Shown here piece after piece: positions 1 to 6,530 of a stretch of DNA of 8,138 bases. The DNA is from Bacteroidales bacterium. GTDB taxonomy: Bacteria > Bacteroidota > Bacteroidia > Bacteroidales > UBA932. The stretch covers positions 1 to 8,138 of the forward strand of contig JAFXPV010000010.1 of the NCBI GenBank assembly GCA_017527625.1. The letters run 5' to 3'. Made by a program: the position numbers and the translations under genes. The notes beneath the pieces are model-generated. The model searched no databases, was not told the DNA's origin, and was given only the letters and a program-made list of their open reading frames with translations. The first letter of the stretch is position 1, and the number at the start of each line of letters is the position of its first letter.

Positions 1-1
1 A

Positions 2-883
2 TATCTGGTCCTTGCCCTCAAAGGCGTAGCTATGGGCGCGGCAAATGTTATCCCGGGCGTCTCAGGCGGCACCCTGGCCTTTATGACGGGGATCTACCAG
101 GAGCTCGTGGACTCTTTGAAATCCATCAACGGCGAGGCCGTCAAACTTTTTTTCACCGGAAAATTCAAGGAATTCTGGAAAACCATCAACGGCAATTTTC
201 TTCTCGCGGTCTTCGCAGGCGTGGTGATAAGCATCTTCTCGCTGGCGAAAATAATGCAGTATCTGCTTGAGACCCGCCCCATCCAGATATGGTCGTTCTT
301 CTTCGGCCTCATACTCGTGTCCACGGTCTTCATTATGAAGGACCTCGGCAAGTTCAGCATCAAGAACGCGCTCAGCTTCATCGTCGGGGCGGCCTTCGGC
401 GTGTTCATCTGCATCGCCACCCCCGCCACTACTCCCGACAGTCTGCCCTTCATCTTCCTGTGCGGAGCCATCACTTTCTGCACTATGATCCTCCCCGGCA
501 TCTCCGGCAGTTTCATCCTGCTCCTGCTGGGCAAATACGCCTTTATGCTGGAAGCCGTCAGCGACCTGAATATAGTCGTCCTGCTGGTCTTCGCCCTCGG
601 CGCGATGGCAGGCCTGATATGCTTCTCCCACTTTTTGTCCTGGCTGCTCAAGAGATACTACAACGCAACCCTCAGTATGCTCTGCGGCCTTATGTGCGGC
701 TCGCTGCTGAAGGTTTGGCCTTGGAAGGATACCCTCGAGGGAGGCATCGACCGTCCGCTGTGGCCGGGCAATTTCGCAGGCGATGCGCAACTCGCATCCG
801 CCATAATATGGATGCTCGTCGGGGCCGCGCTGATAACGGCCATTACTCTGGCCGCCAAAAAATCCGAAAAGAAAGAGGCTTAG
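2..883 (+). CDS. DUF368 membrane protein, PopT-type undecaprenyl-phosphate translocase (5' truncated)
   Basis: A polytopic inner-membrane protein. DUF368 (PopT) proteins are known to return undecaprenyl phosphate, the lipid carrier for peptidoglycan and other envelope polymers, across the cytoplasmic membrane. The frame is open from base 2 and reads YLVLALKGVA before the ATG at 32, which matches the usual family start (a short hydrophobic stretch, then KG-x-A-MG), so the true start lies left of the window and only some residues are missing. Counting from the ATG at 32, the signature ANVIPGVSGGT lies at 4-14, and a second copy of the motif, PGISGS, at 155-160, as expected for the internally duplicated fold. 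Several hydrophobic segments follow, and the tail is lysine-rich (KKSEKKEA) and probably cytoplasmic. The stop (881-883) overlaps the stop of the convergent DUF4861 gene. Family assignment is firm; the lipid substrate is by family. Confidence 0.9.
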   Translation, partial: YLVLALKGVAMGAANVIPGVSGGTLAFMTGIYQELVDSLKSINGEAVKLFFTGKFKEFWKTINGNFLLAVFAGVVISIFSLAKIMQYLLETRPIQIWSFFFGLILVSTVFIMKDLGKFSIKNALSFIVGAAFGVFICIATPATTPDSLPFIFLCGAITFCTMILPGISGSFILLLLGKYAFMLEAVSDLNIVVLLVFALGAMAGLICFSHFLSWLLKRYYNATLSMLCGLMCGSLLKVWPWKDTLEGGIDRPLWPGNFAGDAQLASAIIWMLVGAALITAITLAAKKSEKKEA

Positions 884-1632
884 AGACGCACTTTGTCAGC
901 CCAGCTTTCGAAGGTGGTGAGCTCTCCCCTGCTCCAGCAGTTGCCGACAGCGTACTCCACCGGCCTTCCCCACTTCGTCGTGATATATGCCACTGCATTG
1001 TCCTGCGGGCCGTCCACAGCAAAGTTCTTGGACATCGGCATCACTATGCCTTTGCCGATATAGCCGTCGCCGATGTTCTCCCAGTCCACGACGTAGTCGG
1101 GGCCGATCTCAGAATTCTCGACTGAGTTTTTCGCGAAGCCTGCCACCACGATCACCGGAGTGCTGCCTGCCTCGTTCGAGTAGACGTCCTTGACCTCACA
1201 GTATACAGACGTTTCGCGGAGGGTAACGGTGCGCACGAGGCTTATCTTGTTGCCGTCCACTTCCCACTGCGGGTAGGTCAGCTTGAAAGACACGAGGTCC
1301 TTGGTCTGCTCCACGATCTCGAAAGACGAGAAGTTCGCCTGGGCGAAAACGAGGGAGTCGTTCAGTATAACGGCCGAGCCACCGTCGTTCAGGCTTGCGG
1401 CCTGGGCTGCCTTGCGGTCCTTCAGCACCACTTCCTTTTTGTCGTGGGCCTTGAGGATGGCTTCCATACCGCTGGTCACCACGGGGTTCGAGGGACCGTT
1501 GATGCGGTAGCGGACGACGCTGTTCTCGAAGATGCAGTCTCCGGCGGGGTCAAGGAATGCAGTTGTAGTCTGTTGTTTGCTGCAGGCGACTGCGACGGCC
1601 GCCATTATCATAATAAAGAGGATTTTTTTCAT
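880..1632 (-). CDS. DUF4861-like lipoprotein
   Basis: A 250-residue exported lipoprotein of unknown function. The start is set at the ATG at 1632 because it opens a signal peptide (MKKILFIMIMAAVAVACSKQ) with a lipobox ending in Cys17; the in-frame start 15 codons upstream would put charged residues before it. The mature part resembles DUF4861 proteins in order: an early FENSVVRYRINGP segment (compare the family's AWENDR-x-A-F-R-x-YGP), a mid LTYPQW, a GKGIVMP segment, and a final aromatic/glycine stretch (NCWSRGEL..FESWA) like the family's GAGW-x-x-SGDF..W. It is shorter than usual: the middle region that normally carries the D-x-W and G-rich segments is reduced. DUF4861 proteins in Bacteroidota often accompany glycan-degradation genes, but here the neighbour is cstA, 54 bases upstream on the same strand, so co-transcription is plausible. 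Assignment is by remembered family pattern, not a search. Confidence 0.65.
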   Translation of the reverse strand: MKKILFIMIMAAVAVACSKQQTTTAFLDPAGDCIFENSVVRYRINGPSNPVVTSGMEAILKAHDKKEVVLKDRKAAQAASLNDGGSAVILNDSLVFAQANFSSFEIVEQTKDLVSFKLTYPQWEVDGNKISLVRTVTLRETSVYCEVKDVYSNEAGSTPVIVVAGFAKNSVENSEIGPDYVVDWENIGDGYIGKGIVMPMSKNFAVDGPQDNAVAYITTKWGRPVEYAVGNCWSRGELTTFESWADKVRL

Positions 1633-1686
1633 AACGATAAGTGAGTGTTTAAAAGATTTGGTAGCGCCTTGCAACAATAATCGTTC

Positions 1687-3147
1687 CTAAACCGAGCGCT
1701 GGGGGTGCTTTGCAATCTGACGCTTGACGCAATAGATGTTGAAGGTGACGAAGGCTGTCAGAGCCACGACACCGGCGACTATGTAACCGATCGCAGGGCT
1801 CAGGTCGAGTCCGCCGTTGACGTGCGGGGCCATCAGGAAATACGACACGCAGATGTATGTCAGGAATGTGGCCGGGACTGACAGGAACAGGTGACGTGCA
1901 GACCTCGACAGGAACTTGGCGAAGGTCCAGAGCATCACGCTGGCCACAATCTGGTTGCCGATGCCGACGTAGTTCCACAGTATGCTGAAGTCAGCCATAC
2001 AGCAGATGGCGGCGACGACGAAGACAGGCAGTGCCAGCATCAGACGGTTGCGCATCGGCGTCTGGTTCACCTTCAGCACGTCGCCCAGCATCAGGCGCAG
2101 ACTGCGGAAGGCAGTGTCCCCGGAGGTTATCGGGCAGACCACGACACCGAGGACTGCGATGACAGCCCCCACCTTGCCGAGCCAGTCGTTGCACAGCGTG
2201 TTGACTATGATGGCAGGGGTATTGCCGGCAGTCGCAGCTGCGTTCAGGCCGTCGGGACCGCCGAAATAGTTGATGGCTGCCGTAGCCCATATCATCGCCA
2301 CGATGCCTTCGGTGATCATAGCGCCGTAGAAGACCACGCGGCCGTGCTTTTCGTTCTCGATGCATCGCGCCATCATCGGTGCCTGCGTCGAGTGGAAGCC
2401 AGAGATGGCGCCGCAGGATATCACGACGAACAGCATCGGGAAGAGCATATACTTGTCGGGCTGTGCGTGGAAATTACGGAACGAATCGGCGCTGAGTTCC
2501 ATCAGCTGCATATTGCCGCCGGCAGCCTTGATTATCATCGCGCCGCCCACTGCAAGAGCCATAAAGATGAGCAGCAGACCGAAGACGGGATAAATCTTGC
2601 CGATGATCTTGTTGATGGGAAGCAAGGTCGCCAGAATATAATATACGAAAATCACGATGACCCAGAAAAGCTTGCTCACCGGTATCATATTGTTGAGCAG
2701 GTCAGCCGGACCGGTGACAAAAGAGCATCCGATGCCGATGAGGGTGAATGCGAGGAAGACGTTCATAAACTTCTTCGCCCCCTTGCCGAGGTACTGCCCG
2801 ACGACGACCGGCATACTGCGGCCATTGGCACGCACCGACATCATTCCGCTGAAGTAGTCGTGCACCGCACCCATAAACACGCAGCCCAAGGTGATCCACA
2901 GATAGGCCATAGGACCGTAAGCAGCTCCGAGGATGGCGCCGAAGATAGGTCCCAGACCGGCGATGTTCAAAAACTGGATGATGTAGACCTTCCAAGTCTT
3001 CATTGGTATGTAGTCGACGCCGTCGCGCATTCGGTAGCAAGGCGTCTCGCGGGAAGGATTGGCGTGGAAGAGTCTCTTTTCTACGAATCTGCCGTAAGTA
3101 AAAAACCCGGCGATCAAAAAGGTGATGCAACAAAGAAACGTAATCAT
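1687..3147 (-). CDS. cstA: Carbon starvation protein CstA family transporter
   Basis: A membrane carrier of the CstA family; characterised members take up peptides or pyruvate, often when carbon is limiting. The 486-residue length fits the short form found in Bacteroidota and many anaerobes, against about 700 in E. coli. Family landmarks include DGVDYIPM (42-49), QFLNIAGLGPIFGAILGAAYGP (58-79), GAVHDYFSGMMSVRANGRSMP (93-113), SGFHSTQAPMMARC (249-262) and the CPITSGDTAFRSLR stretch (338-351). Alternating hydrophobic segments run the whole length. The ATG at 3147 is preferred; a TTG at 3156 would add three residues (MTA) with no gain in similarity. The gene is preceded by a candidate promoter and a very short leader, and followed after 54 bases by the DUF4861 lipoprotein. 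Whether the substrate is peptides or pyruvate cannot be read from the sequence. Confidence 0.93.
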   Translation of the reverse strand: MITFLCCITFLIAGFFTYGRFVEKRLFHANPSRETPCYRMRDGVDYIPMKTWKVYIIQFLNIAGLGPIFGAILGAAYGPMAYLWITLGCVFMGAVHDYFSGMMSVRANGRSMPVVVGQYLGKGAKKFMNVFLAFTLIGIGCSFVTGPADLLNNMIPVSKLFWVIVIFVYYILATLLPINKIIGKIYPVFGLLLIFMALAVGGAMIIKAAGGNMQLMELSADSFRNFHAQPDKYMLFPMLFVVISCGAISGFHSTQAPMMARCIENEKHGRVVFYGAMITEGIVAMIWATAAINYFGGPDGLNAAATAGNTPAIIVNTLCNDWLGKVGAVIAVLGVVVCPITSGDTAFRSLRLMLGDVLKVNQTPMRNRLMLALPVFVVAAICCMADFSILWNYVGIGNQIVASVMLWTFAKFLSRSARHLFLSVPATFLTYICVSYFLMAPHVNGGLDLSPAIGYIVAGVVALTAFVTFNIYCVKRQIAKHPQRSV

Positions 3148-3166
3148 TGCAGTCAAATTACGGCCG

Positions 3167-3198
3167 CAAATTTGAGCATTTTTATAAAAAAATACAAT
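3167..3198 (-). promoter_or_regulatory. Candidate promoter for cstA
   Basis: On the minus strand ATTG (3195-3198) is followed after 20 bases by CAAATTTG (3167-3174), close to the Bacteroidota TTTG-N19-21-TAnnTTTG pattern (one mismatch in each box). The spacer is strongly AT-rich. Initiation would fall near 3160, giving a leader of only about a dozen bases before the ATG at 3147. The -7 octamer is itself a palindrome, so strand assignment rests on the gene position. Confidence 0.4.
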
Positions 3199-3255
3199 TA
3201 AATGCGCCGCGCAATCGCATCACTGCGGCTGCGCCACTGCCGCCGTGTCACAGAC

Positions 3256-3394
3256 CTGACTTGCGGCGACCTCCGTTCGCTGACGCTCACTCCGACCCTC
3301 CCGTTGCCTACTTCGTCATCGCTACGCGATAACTCGTATCCAACGGGCCCCTCCCTCTTTACTTCCGAGGGCGGTAGTGTCGCCTGCAAGTCAG
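3256..3394. repeat. Palindromic intergenic repeat unit A (nested inverted repeats)
   Basis: The unit is bounded by a near-perfect inverted repeat: CTGACTTGCGGCGAC at 3256-3270 and GTCGCCTGCAAGTCAG at 3379-3394, differing by one extra base. Nested inside are CCCGTTG (3300-3306) with CAACGGG (3341-3347), a tight hairpin ATCGC-TAC-GCGAT (3318-3330), and CCCTC (3353-3357) with GAGGG (3367-3371). Any open frames here are biased, low-complexity and overlap on both strands, so I read it as non-coding. The layout resembles miniature palindromic elements (REP/MITE-like) dispersed between genes of gut Bacteroidales; that it is dispersed in this genome is inference, since only one copy is in the window. 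Confidence 0.6.
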
Positions 3395-3477
3395 TTTGTT
3401 CGGGCGGCTTGTCGCTTGTCAGCGTACAAGGTCTTCAAAAACATCGCACACCTTGCCCAATAACGTCTACTTATCAG
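3395..3477. other. Gene-free spacer between repeat units A and B
   Basis: I see no coding sequence, tRNA or strong inverted repeat in this 83-base stretch. It lies between the two palindromic units and may belong to one larger composite element. Confidence 0.4.
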
Positions 3478-3604
3478 GGCGCATCAGCGCCGTGGCGGAG
3501 TGTGGGATGTGTCCGAAGGACACGAGCCACGGAGCCACCCGGGTTCTGCGAAGCAGGTTCCGGCATAACCCCCTTGAGGGGGATGTCGCGAAGCGACAGG
3601 GGGG
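3478..3604. repeat. Palindromic intergenic repeat unit B (hairpin cluster with GAA triloops)
   Basis: A run of back-to-back hairpins: GGCGC-ATCA-GCGCC (3478-3491); an outer CCGTGGC/GCCACGG stem (3490-3496 and 3526-3532) enclosing GTGTCC-GAA-GGACAC (3509-3523); an imperfect 11-pair stem from 3539 to 3563 capped CTGC-GAA-GCAG; CCCCC-TTGA-GGGGG (3569-3582); and TGTCGC-GAA-GCGACA (3584-3598), followed by six G that could pair with the C run instead. Three of the hairpins share a GAA triloop (TTC on the other strand). The stretch has no credible reading frame. It is probably a dispersed structured element; the copy number is unknown from this window. Confidence 0.6.
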
Positions 3605-3612
3605 TGAAATCC

Positions 3613-3675
3613 ATCCCAACCGGATCACAGAAAAAGCCGACTTGCCGTCGGCTTTTTCTGTGATCCGGTTGGGAT
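3613..3675. repeat. Perfect 29-bp inverted repeat copying the tRNA-Arg 3' end
   Basis: Arms at 3613-3641 and 3647-3675 are exact reverse complements over 29 bases, separated by TTGCC (3642-3646). The right arm holds the last 15 bases of tRNA-Arg (end of T loop, 3' sides of the T and acceptor stems, discriminator base) plus 14 bases of its terminator. The left arm therefore carries an inverted copy of the tRNA end. The axis of the palindrome is the same as that of the terminator hairpin. Confidence 0.95.
3631..3657 (-). terminator. Intrinsic terminator of tRNA-Arg
   Basis: On the minus strand, just 3' of the tRNA, AAAAAGCCGAC-GGCAA-GTCGGCTTTTT forms a GC-rich stem with a 5-base loop and ends in five T. 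It is the core of the longer palindrome, and its A/T-flanked symmetry means it could also stop transcription coming from the left on the plus strand. Confidence 0.85.
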
Positions 3676-3734
3676 TCGAACCCAAGACCCACAGCTTAGA
3701 AGGCTGTTGCTCTATCCAGCTGAGCTACCGGACC
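3661..3734 (-). tRNA. tRNA-Arg(UCU)
   Basis: A complete 74-base cloverleaf on the minus strand. The acceptor arms GGTCCGG and CCGGATC pair over seven positions with one G-U pair, followed by discriminator A. The D arm is GCTC-AGCTGGATA-GAGC, the anticodon stem ACAGC/GCTGT encloses loop CTTCTAA with anticodon TCT (reads AGA, Arg), and the T arm is TTGGG-TTCGAAT-CCCAA. CCA is not encoded: the bases after the discriminator are CAG. It lies 47 bases after the kinase gene on the same strand, with its own promoter in the gap and a terminator directly after it. Confidence 0.96.
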
Positions 3735-3747
3735 AGTTCAACGGCGG

Positions 3748-3755
3748 CAAATGTA
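3748..3755 (-). promoter_or_regulatory. -7 promoter element for tRNA-Arg
   Basis: The minus strand reads TACATTTG, a full match to the Bacteroidota -7 consensus TAnnTTTG, 13 bases before the tRNA 5' end, so the primary transcript would have a leader of about seven bases. The region upstream is AT-rich, but no convincing TTTG -33 box is seen at the usual spacing. Confidence 0.6.
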
Positions 3756-3781
3756 GCAATAAAAAACGAAATAAAAATACA

Positions 3782-5434
3782 CTACCCGAGGAATCCCCGC
3801 ATGAACGAAGTGCGAGGTATCTCCTTGTCAGAGACGGGTACAAAGTAATGCAGGAAATTCAGCAGGCGGTGCGCCTCTCCGTATTCCGGCGAATTCTTCG
3901 GCACTGTGGCGAGGATGCGCTCGGCGTGCACGCGGAACACCGCGAACTCCATAAGGTATGCGGAGTTGAAGAGTACGTCGGCCTCCTCCTGGTAGGGATA
4001 AATCCACTTGACTTCGTTGCGGCGCACCATCGGCCAGTTGGAGATGGTCTCCAGGGCCGAGAACGCCCCGCTGTTGAAGTCGCGGACGATCCTGCGCAGC
4101 AGCCGGTTGTCGCTCGTGGGTATGCAGTTGTGGTCGTCCAGCGAGATGCTGGTGACGGTATTGATGAAGATCTTGTACTTGGCCGATGACGGCACACGGT
4201 CCGTCAGGCGCGGATTGAGAGCGTGGATACCTTCGATGAGCAGGATGCCTCCCTCCTCCATCTTCAGCTTCTTGCCGTTGTACTCCCGCAGCCCCGTGAC
4301 GAAATTGAACTGCGGCACCTCCACCTCCTGCCCTGCTATCAGCTTCATCAGGTCGGACTGCAGGTATTCGTGGTCGACAGTTTCGAAATTGTCGAAATCG
4401 TAGCTTCCGTCCGGCAGTTTGGGCGTCTCCACCCTGTTCACGAAATAGTCGTCGGTAGAGAACGATATCGGACGAAGTCCGCAGGCCATCAGCTGCACGC
4501 TCAGACGGCGGCAGAATGTGCTCTTGCCGCTGCCGGTGGGGCCGGTGATGAGCACCACCCTCACAGGGTCCTTCGAATAGTAGCGGCGGTCGATCTCCTC
4601 CGCTATCTCCACGATCTTCTTCTCCTGCAGGGCCTCGGCGATCTGCACCAGGTCGGACACCTTGCCTTCGAGGCAGGCCTTGTTCACGTCGCCGGCGTTG
4701 TCGAGCTTCATAATGCGGTTCCACTTCTGCATCTCCGAGAACACCTCGAAGGTCTTGGGCTGGGGAATGAACGGCGCCAGGGCGTCCGGATCGTGGCGGT
4801 TCGGAACCCTGAGCAGCATCCCGTTCTGGAAGAAGCTCAGCTCCCAGTTGCGCAGGTAGCCCGTGGACGGCACCAGCGCATCGTAGAAATAGTCGGCCGT
4901 GCCGTCGAGGGTATAGTATCCGATGTATATGTCACCGCAGGTCTCCAGCAGCTTCACCTTGTCCTCGTAGCCAAGCTTGCGGAAGAGCTCGATGGCCTCC
5001 GATATCCGCACTTCGTGCCTGTAGAAAGGAACGTTGCGCTTCACCAGCTTCTGCATCCGGGCATTGACGGCAGCCACGTCGTCGGCAGTCAGCTCCGTAC
5101 CGTTGCCTTTGTCTACTATGCAATAGTAACCCTTGGAGATGGGACGGCGCAGCACCACCTTGCACTTCGGGAAGATGTCCTTGGCAGCCTTGCAGAGCAG
5201 GAAGCAGAGGGAGCGGCAGTAGACATTCCGCCCGCCGTAGCTGCGGTAGTCGAGGAACTCCACCTCCTTGTTGTTGTAGACTGCGTACTTCAGCCCTTCG
5301 GTGACATTGTTGACCTTGGCGGCCAGTATGTCGTAGGGCTTGTCGAACTCGAATTCGGACGCCAGCTTCAGCAGTGTGATGCCCTCCTTGAAGCTTTTCT
5401 TGGTCCCTGTGTTCTTGCAATAGATCTCTATCAT
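3782..5434 (-). CDS. Nucleoside (uridine) kinase family protein with ThrRS-like N-terminal half
   Basis: A 550-residue cytoplasmic protein. Residues 1 to about 62 look like a TGS domain; about 70-200 resemble the threonyl/alanyl-tRNA synthetase second additional (editing) domain, including KGYYCIVD (101-108), PFYRHEV (136-142) and VPSTG (188-192), all with clear ThrRS counterparts. The C-terminal part (about 290-500) is a uridine kinase/phosphoribulokinase P-loop domain: Walker A GPTGSGKST (298-306), STDDYF (326-331), YDFDNFE (345-351), LLIEGIHALNP (398-408) and RLLRRIVRDF (444-453). The same architecture is known in Bacteroidota, Firmicutes and Thermotoga proteins annotated as nucleoside kinase. 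The ThrRS zinc-site residues are replaced (Cys73 and Cys77 for the HxxxH histidines; Phe and Leu for the later Cys and His), so editing is unlikely. It starts 15 bases after the second CHR gene and is probably last in that operon. The true phosphate acceptor is not certain. Confidence 0.88.
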   Translation of the reverse strand: MIEIYCKNTGTKKSFKEGITLLKLASEFEFDKPYDILAAKVNNVTEGLKYAVYNNKEVEFLDYRSYGGRNVYCRSLCFLLCKAAKDIFPKCKVVLRRPISKGYYCIVDKGNGTELTADDVAAVNARMQKLVKRNVPFYRHEVRISEAIELFRKLGYEDKVKLLETCGDIYIGYYTLDGTADYFYDALVPSTGYLRNWELSFFQNGMLLRVPNRHDPDALAPFIPQPKTFEVFSEMQKWNRIMKLDNAGDVNKACLEGKVSDLVQIAEALQEKKIVEIAEEIDRRYYSKDPVRVVLITGPTGSGKSTFCRRLSVQLMACGLRPISFSTDDYFVNRVETPKLPDGSYDFDNFETVDHEYLQSDLMKLIAGQEVEVPQFNFVTGLREYNGKKLKMEEGGILLIEGIHALNPRLTDRVPSSAKYKIFINTVTSISLDDHNCIPTSDNRLLRRIVRDFNSGAFSALETISNWPMVRRNEVKWIYPYQEEADVLFNSAYLMEFAVFRVHAERILATVPKNSPEYGEAHRLLNFLHYFVPVSDKEIPRTSFMRGFLG

Positions 5435-5449
5435 AGCATCAGCGTTTAG

Positions 5450-5983
5450 CTACATCGCCACGCCGTAGAGCAGTATGCCCACGGCTGCGGCTGCGAACAT
5501 TACATATATCGGATTGACTTTCTTCCAGACGGCATAGAAGCTCGCGGCGCAGATGACTACGCTGCTCCAGTGGAAGAAGGTCTCAGTATTGACGAACATT
5601 ACGGCTGCGGCGGCGATCATACCCACCAGCACCGGCCTCATCCAAGTCAGCGCGCCGCGCATAAAGCGGTTGTCCTTGACACTTTTGTAGAAGATGGTCA
5701 GGGCGAGCATAATGGTCATCGGAGGCAGGCAGCAGGCCACTGTGGCGAGCAGCGAGCCCCACACATTGCCGGTGACGGTGTAGCCGACGTAGGTCGCGCA
5801 GTTGATGGCGATCGGGCCTGGAGTCATCTGCGACACTGCCACGATGTCGGCGAACTGGGCTTCGGTGATCCAGCCGCGCTGCGTCACTATCTCGTTGCTT
5901 ATGAGGCTGATCATCGCATAGCCACCCCCGAAGCCGAAGAAGCCGATCTTCAAATATGAAAGAAAGAGCTGCCAGTAGATCAT
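5450..5983 (-). CDS. CHR (chromate-family) transporter subunit, second half
   Basis: A 177-residue membrane protein of the CHR family, half the size of the fused ChrA. It shows the family signature near the N terminus: FFGFGGGYAMI (15-25), then QMTPGPIAINCATYVGY (52-68), followed by further hydrophobic segments. The start is placed at the ATG at 5983, which opens directly on the first conserved membrane segment; the longer frame upstream is out-of-frame coding of the previous gene. Its ATG overlaps the stop of the first CHR gene in ATGA (5980-5983), a common sign of translational coupling, in line with short CHR proteins working as pairs. Chromate export is the namesake activity, but many members are found without chromate exposure, so the substrate is unproven. 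A short gap leads to the kinase gene. Confidence 0.9.
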   Translation of the reverse strand: MIYWQLFLSYLKIGFFGFGGGYAMISLISNEIVTQRGWITEAQFADIVAVSQMTPGPIAINCATYVGYTVTGNVWGSLLATVACCLPPMTIMLALTIFYKSVKDNRFMRGALTWMRPVLVGMIAAAAVMFVNTETFFHWSSVVICAASFYAVWKKVNPIYVMFAAAAVGILLYGVAM

Positions 5984-6525
5984 TTCGTGAGCTCCTCCTT
6001 GTTGCCGACGCAGCAGAGCACTATGCCCAGCGCCGCACCGAAGATCAGCATATATATCGGTGAAATGCCGGTGAAGCAGATCAGGGCGAGGGCGGCCGCA
6101 CCCAGCAGCATCTGCCAGACATTCATTTTGATGAGCATACGCACGCACGGCACGGCGATGAGGCCGACCACGCAGGGACGCAGGCCCTTGAAGGCCGCGG
6201 CGACTATCTCATTGTCGCGGATGCCGGCCAGGAATATGGCCACCACCAGCATAATGCCGAAGGTCGGGACGACAAGCCCCGCCACGGCGAAGAAGGCGCC
6301 CCAGAAGCCCTTCATACGGTAGCCTACGAAGACGGCGGTGTTCAGTGAGAATGGGCCGGGCACGGACTGGGCGAGAGTGAACTGGTCGCGGAAATCTTCG
6401 AGGTCGAACCACTTGCGGCGGTCAACAATCTCGTGCTCGATGACCGGCACGATGGCATAGCCGCTGCCCAGAGTGAAGGCTCCGATCTTGAAGAATATCC
6501 AGAAAAGCTCCCAGAGACGACGCAT
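5980..6525 (-). CDS. CHR (chromate-family) transporter subunit, first half
   Basis: A 181-residue membrane protein, partner of the CHR gene that follows. Near the N terminus it has FFKIGAFTLGSGYAIVP (11-27) and QSVPGPFSLNTAVFVGY (53-69), the counterparts of the second subunit's FGFGGGYAMI and QMTPGPIAINCATYVGY. The rest is hydrophobic segments ending in a short charged tail (NKEELTK). Pairs of half-size CHR proteins are the known alternative to the fused roughly 400-residue ChrA and probably insert in opposite orientations to form one carrier. It begins five bases after the deacetylase stop and ends in the ATGA overlap with the second subunit, so all belong to one transcript. Specificity for chromate, sulfate or another anion cannot be told. 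Confidence 0.9.
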   Translation of the reverse strand: MRRLWELFWIFFKIGAFTLGSGYAIVPVIEHEIVDRRKWFDLEDFRDQFTLAQSVPGPFSLNTAVFVGYRMKGFWGAFFAVAGLVVPTFGIMLVVAIFLAGIRDNEIVAAAFKGLRPCVVGLIAVPCVRMLIKMNVWQMLLGAAALALICFTGISPIYMLIFGAALGIVLCCVGNKEELTK

Positions 6526-6530
6526 CTGCC

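Noticed and set aside
1633..1677. Upstream start for the DUF4861 lipoprotein
   Set aside because: It would bury the signal peptide behind 15 non-hydrophobic residues; the ATG at 1632 gives a standard lipoprotein signal.
1633..1686. Separate promoter for the DUF4861 gene
   Set aside because: A TATTGTTG at 1672-1679 on the minus strand is near the -7 consensus, but no -33 box lies at proper spacing; co-transcription with cstA is simpler.
1891..3201. Long plus-strand open frame (436 codons) opposite cstA
   Set aside because: It is antisense to a well-supported transporter; its product is rich in His, Asp, Glu and Arg with no recognisable domain, typical of the complement of GC-rich coding sequence.
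3256..3604. CRISPR array
   Set aside because: The repeats are inverted and of different sequence, with no regular direct repeat and spacer pattern.
3613..3641. A second, plus-strand tRNA or tRNA pseudogene
   Set aside because: Only the last 15 bases of a tRNA match; there is no D arm, anticodon arm or 5' acceptor side upstream, so it is an inverted end copy and not a degraded whole gene.
3198..3692. Short open frames on both strands in the repeat region
   Set aside because: They run through palindromic repeats and into the tRNA gene, change frame freely and have no start-site support; such frames are commonly mis-annotated in Bacteroidales.
4223..5449. Long plus-strand open frame (408 codons) opposite the kinase gene
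   Set aside because: Antisense shadow of a clear kinase gene, low-complexity composition and no motif.
5984..6148. N-terminal extension of the second CHR subunit
   Set aside because: The extra 55 codons lie inside the first CHR gene in another frame and lack membrane character; the ATG at 5983 gives the standard family start.
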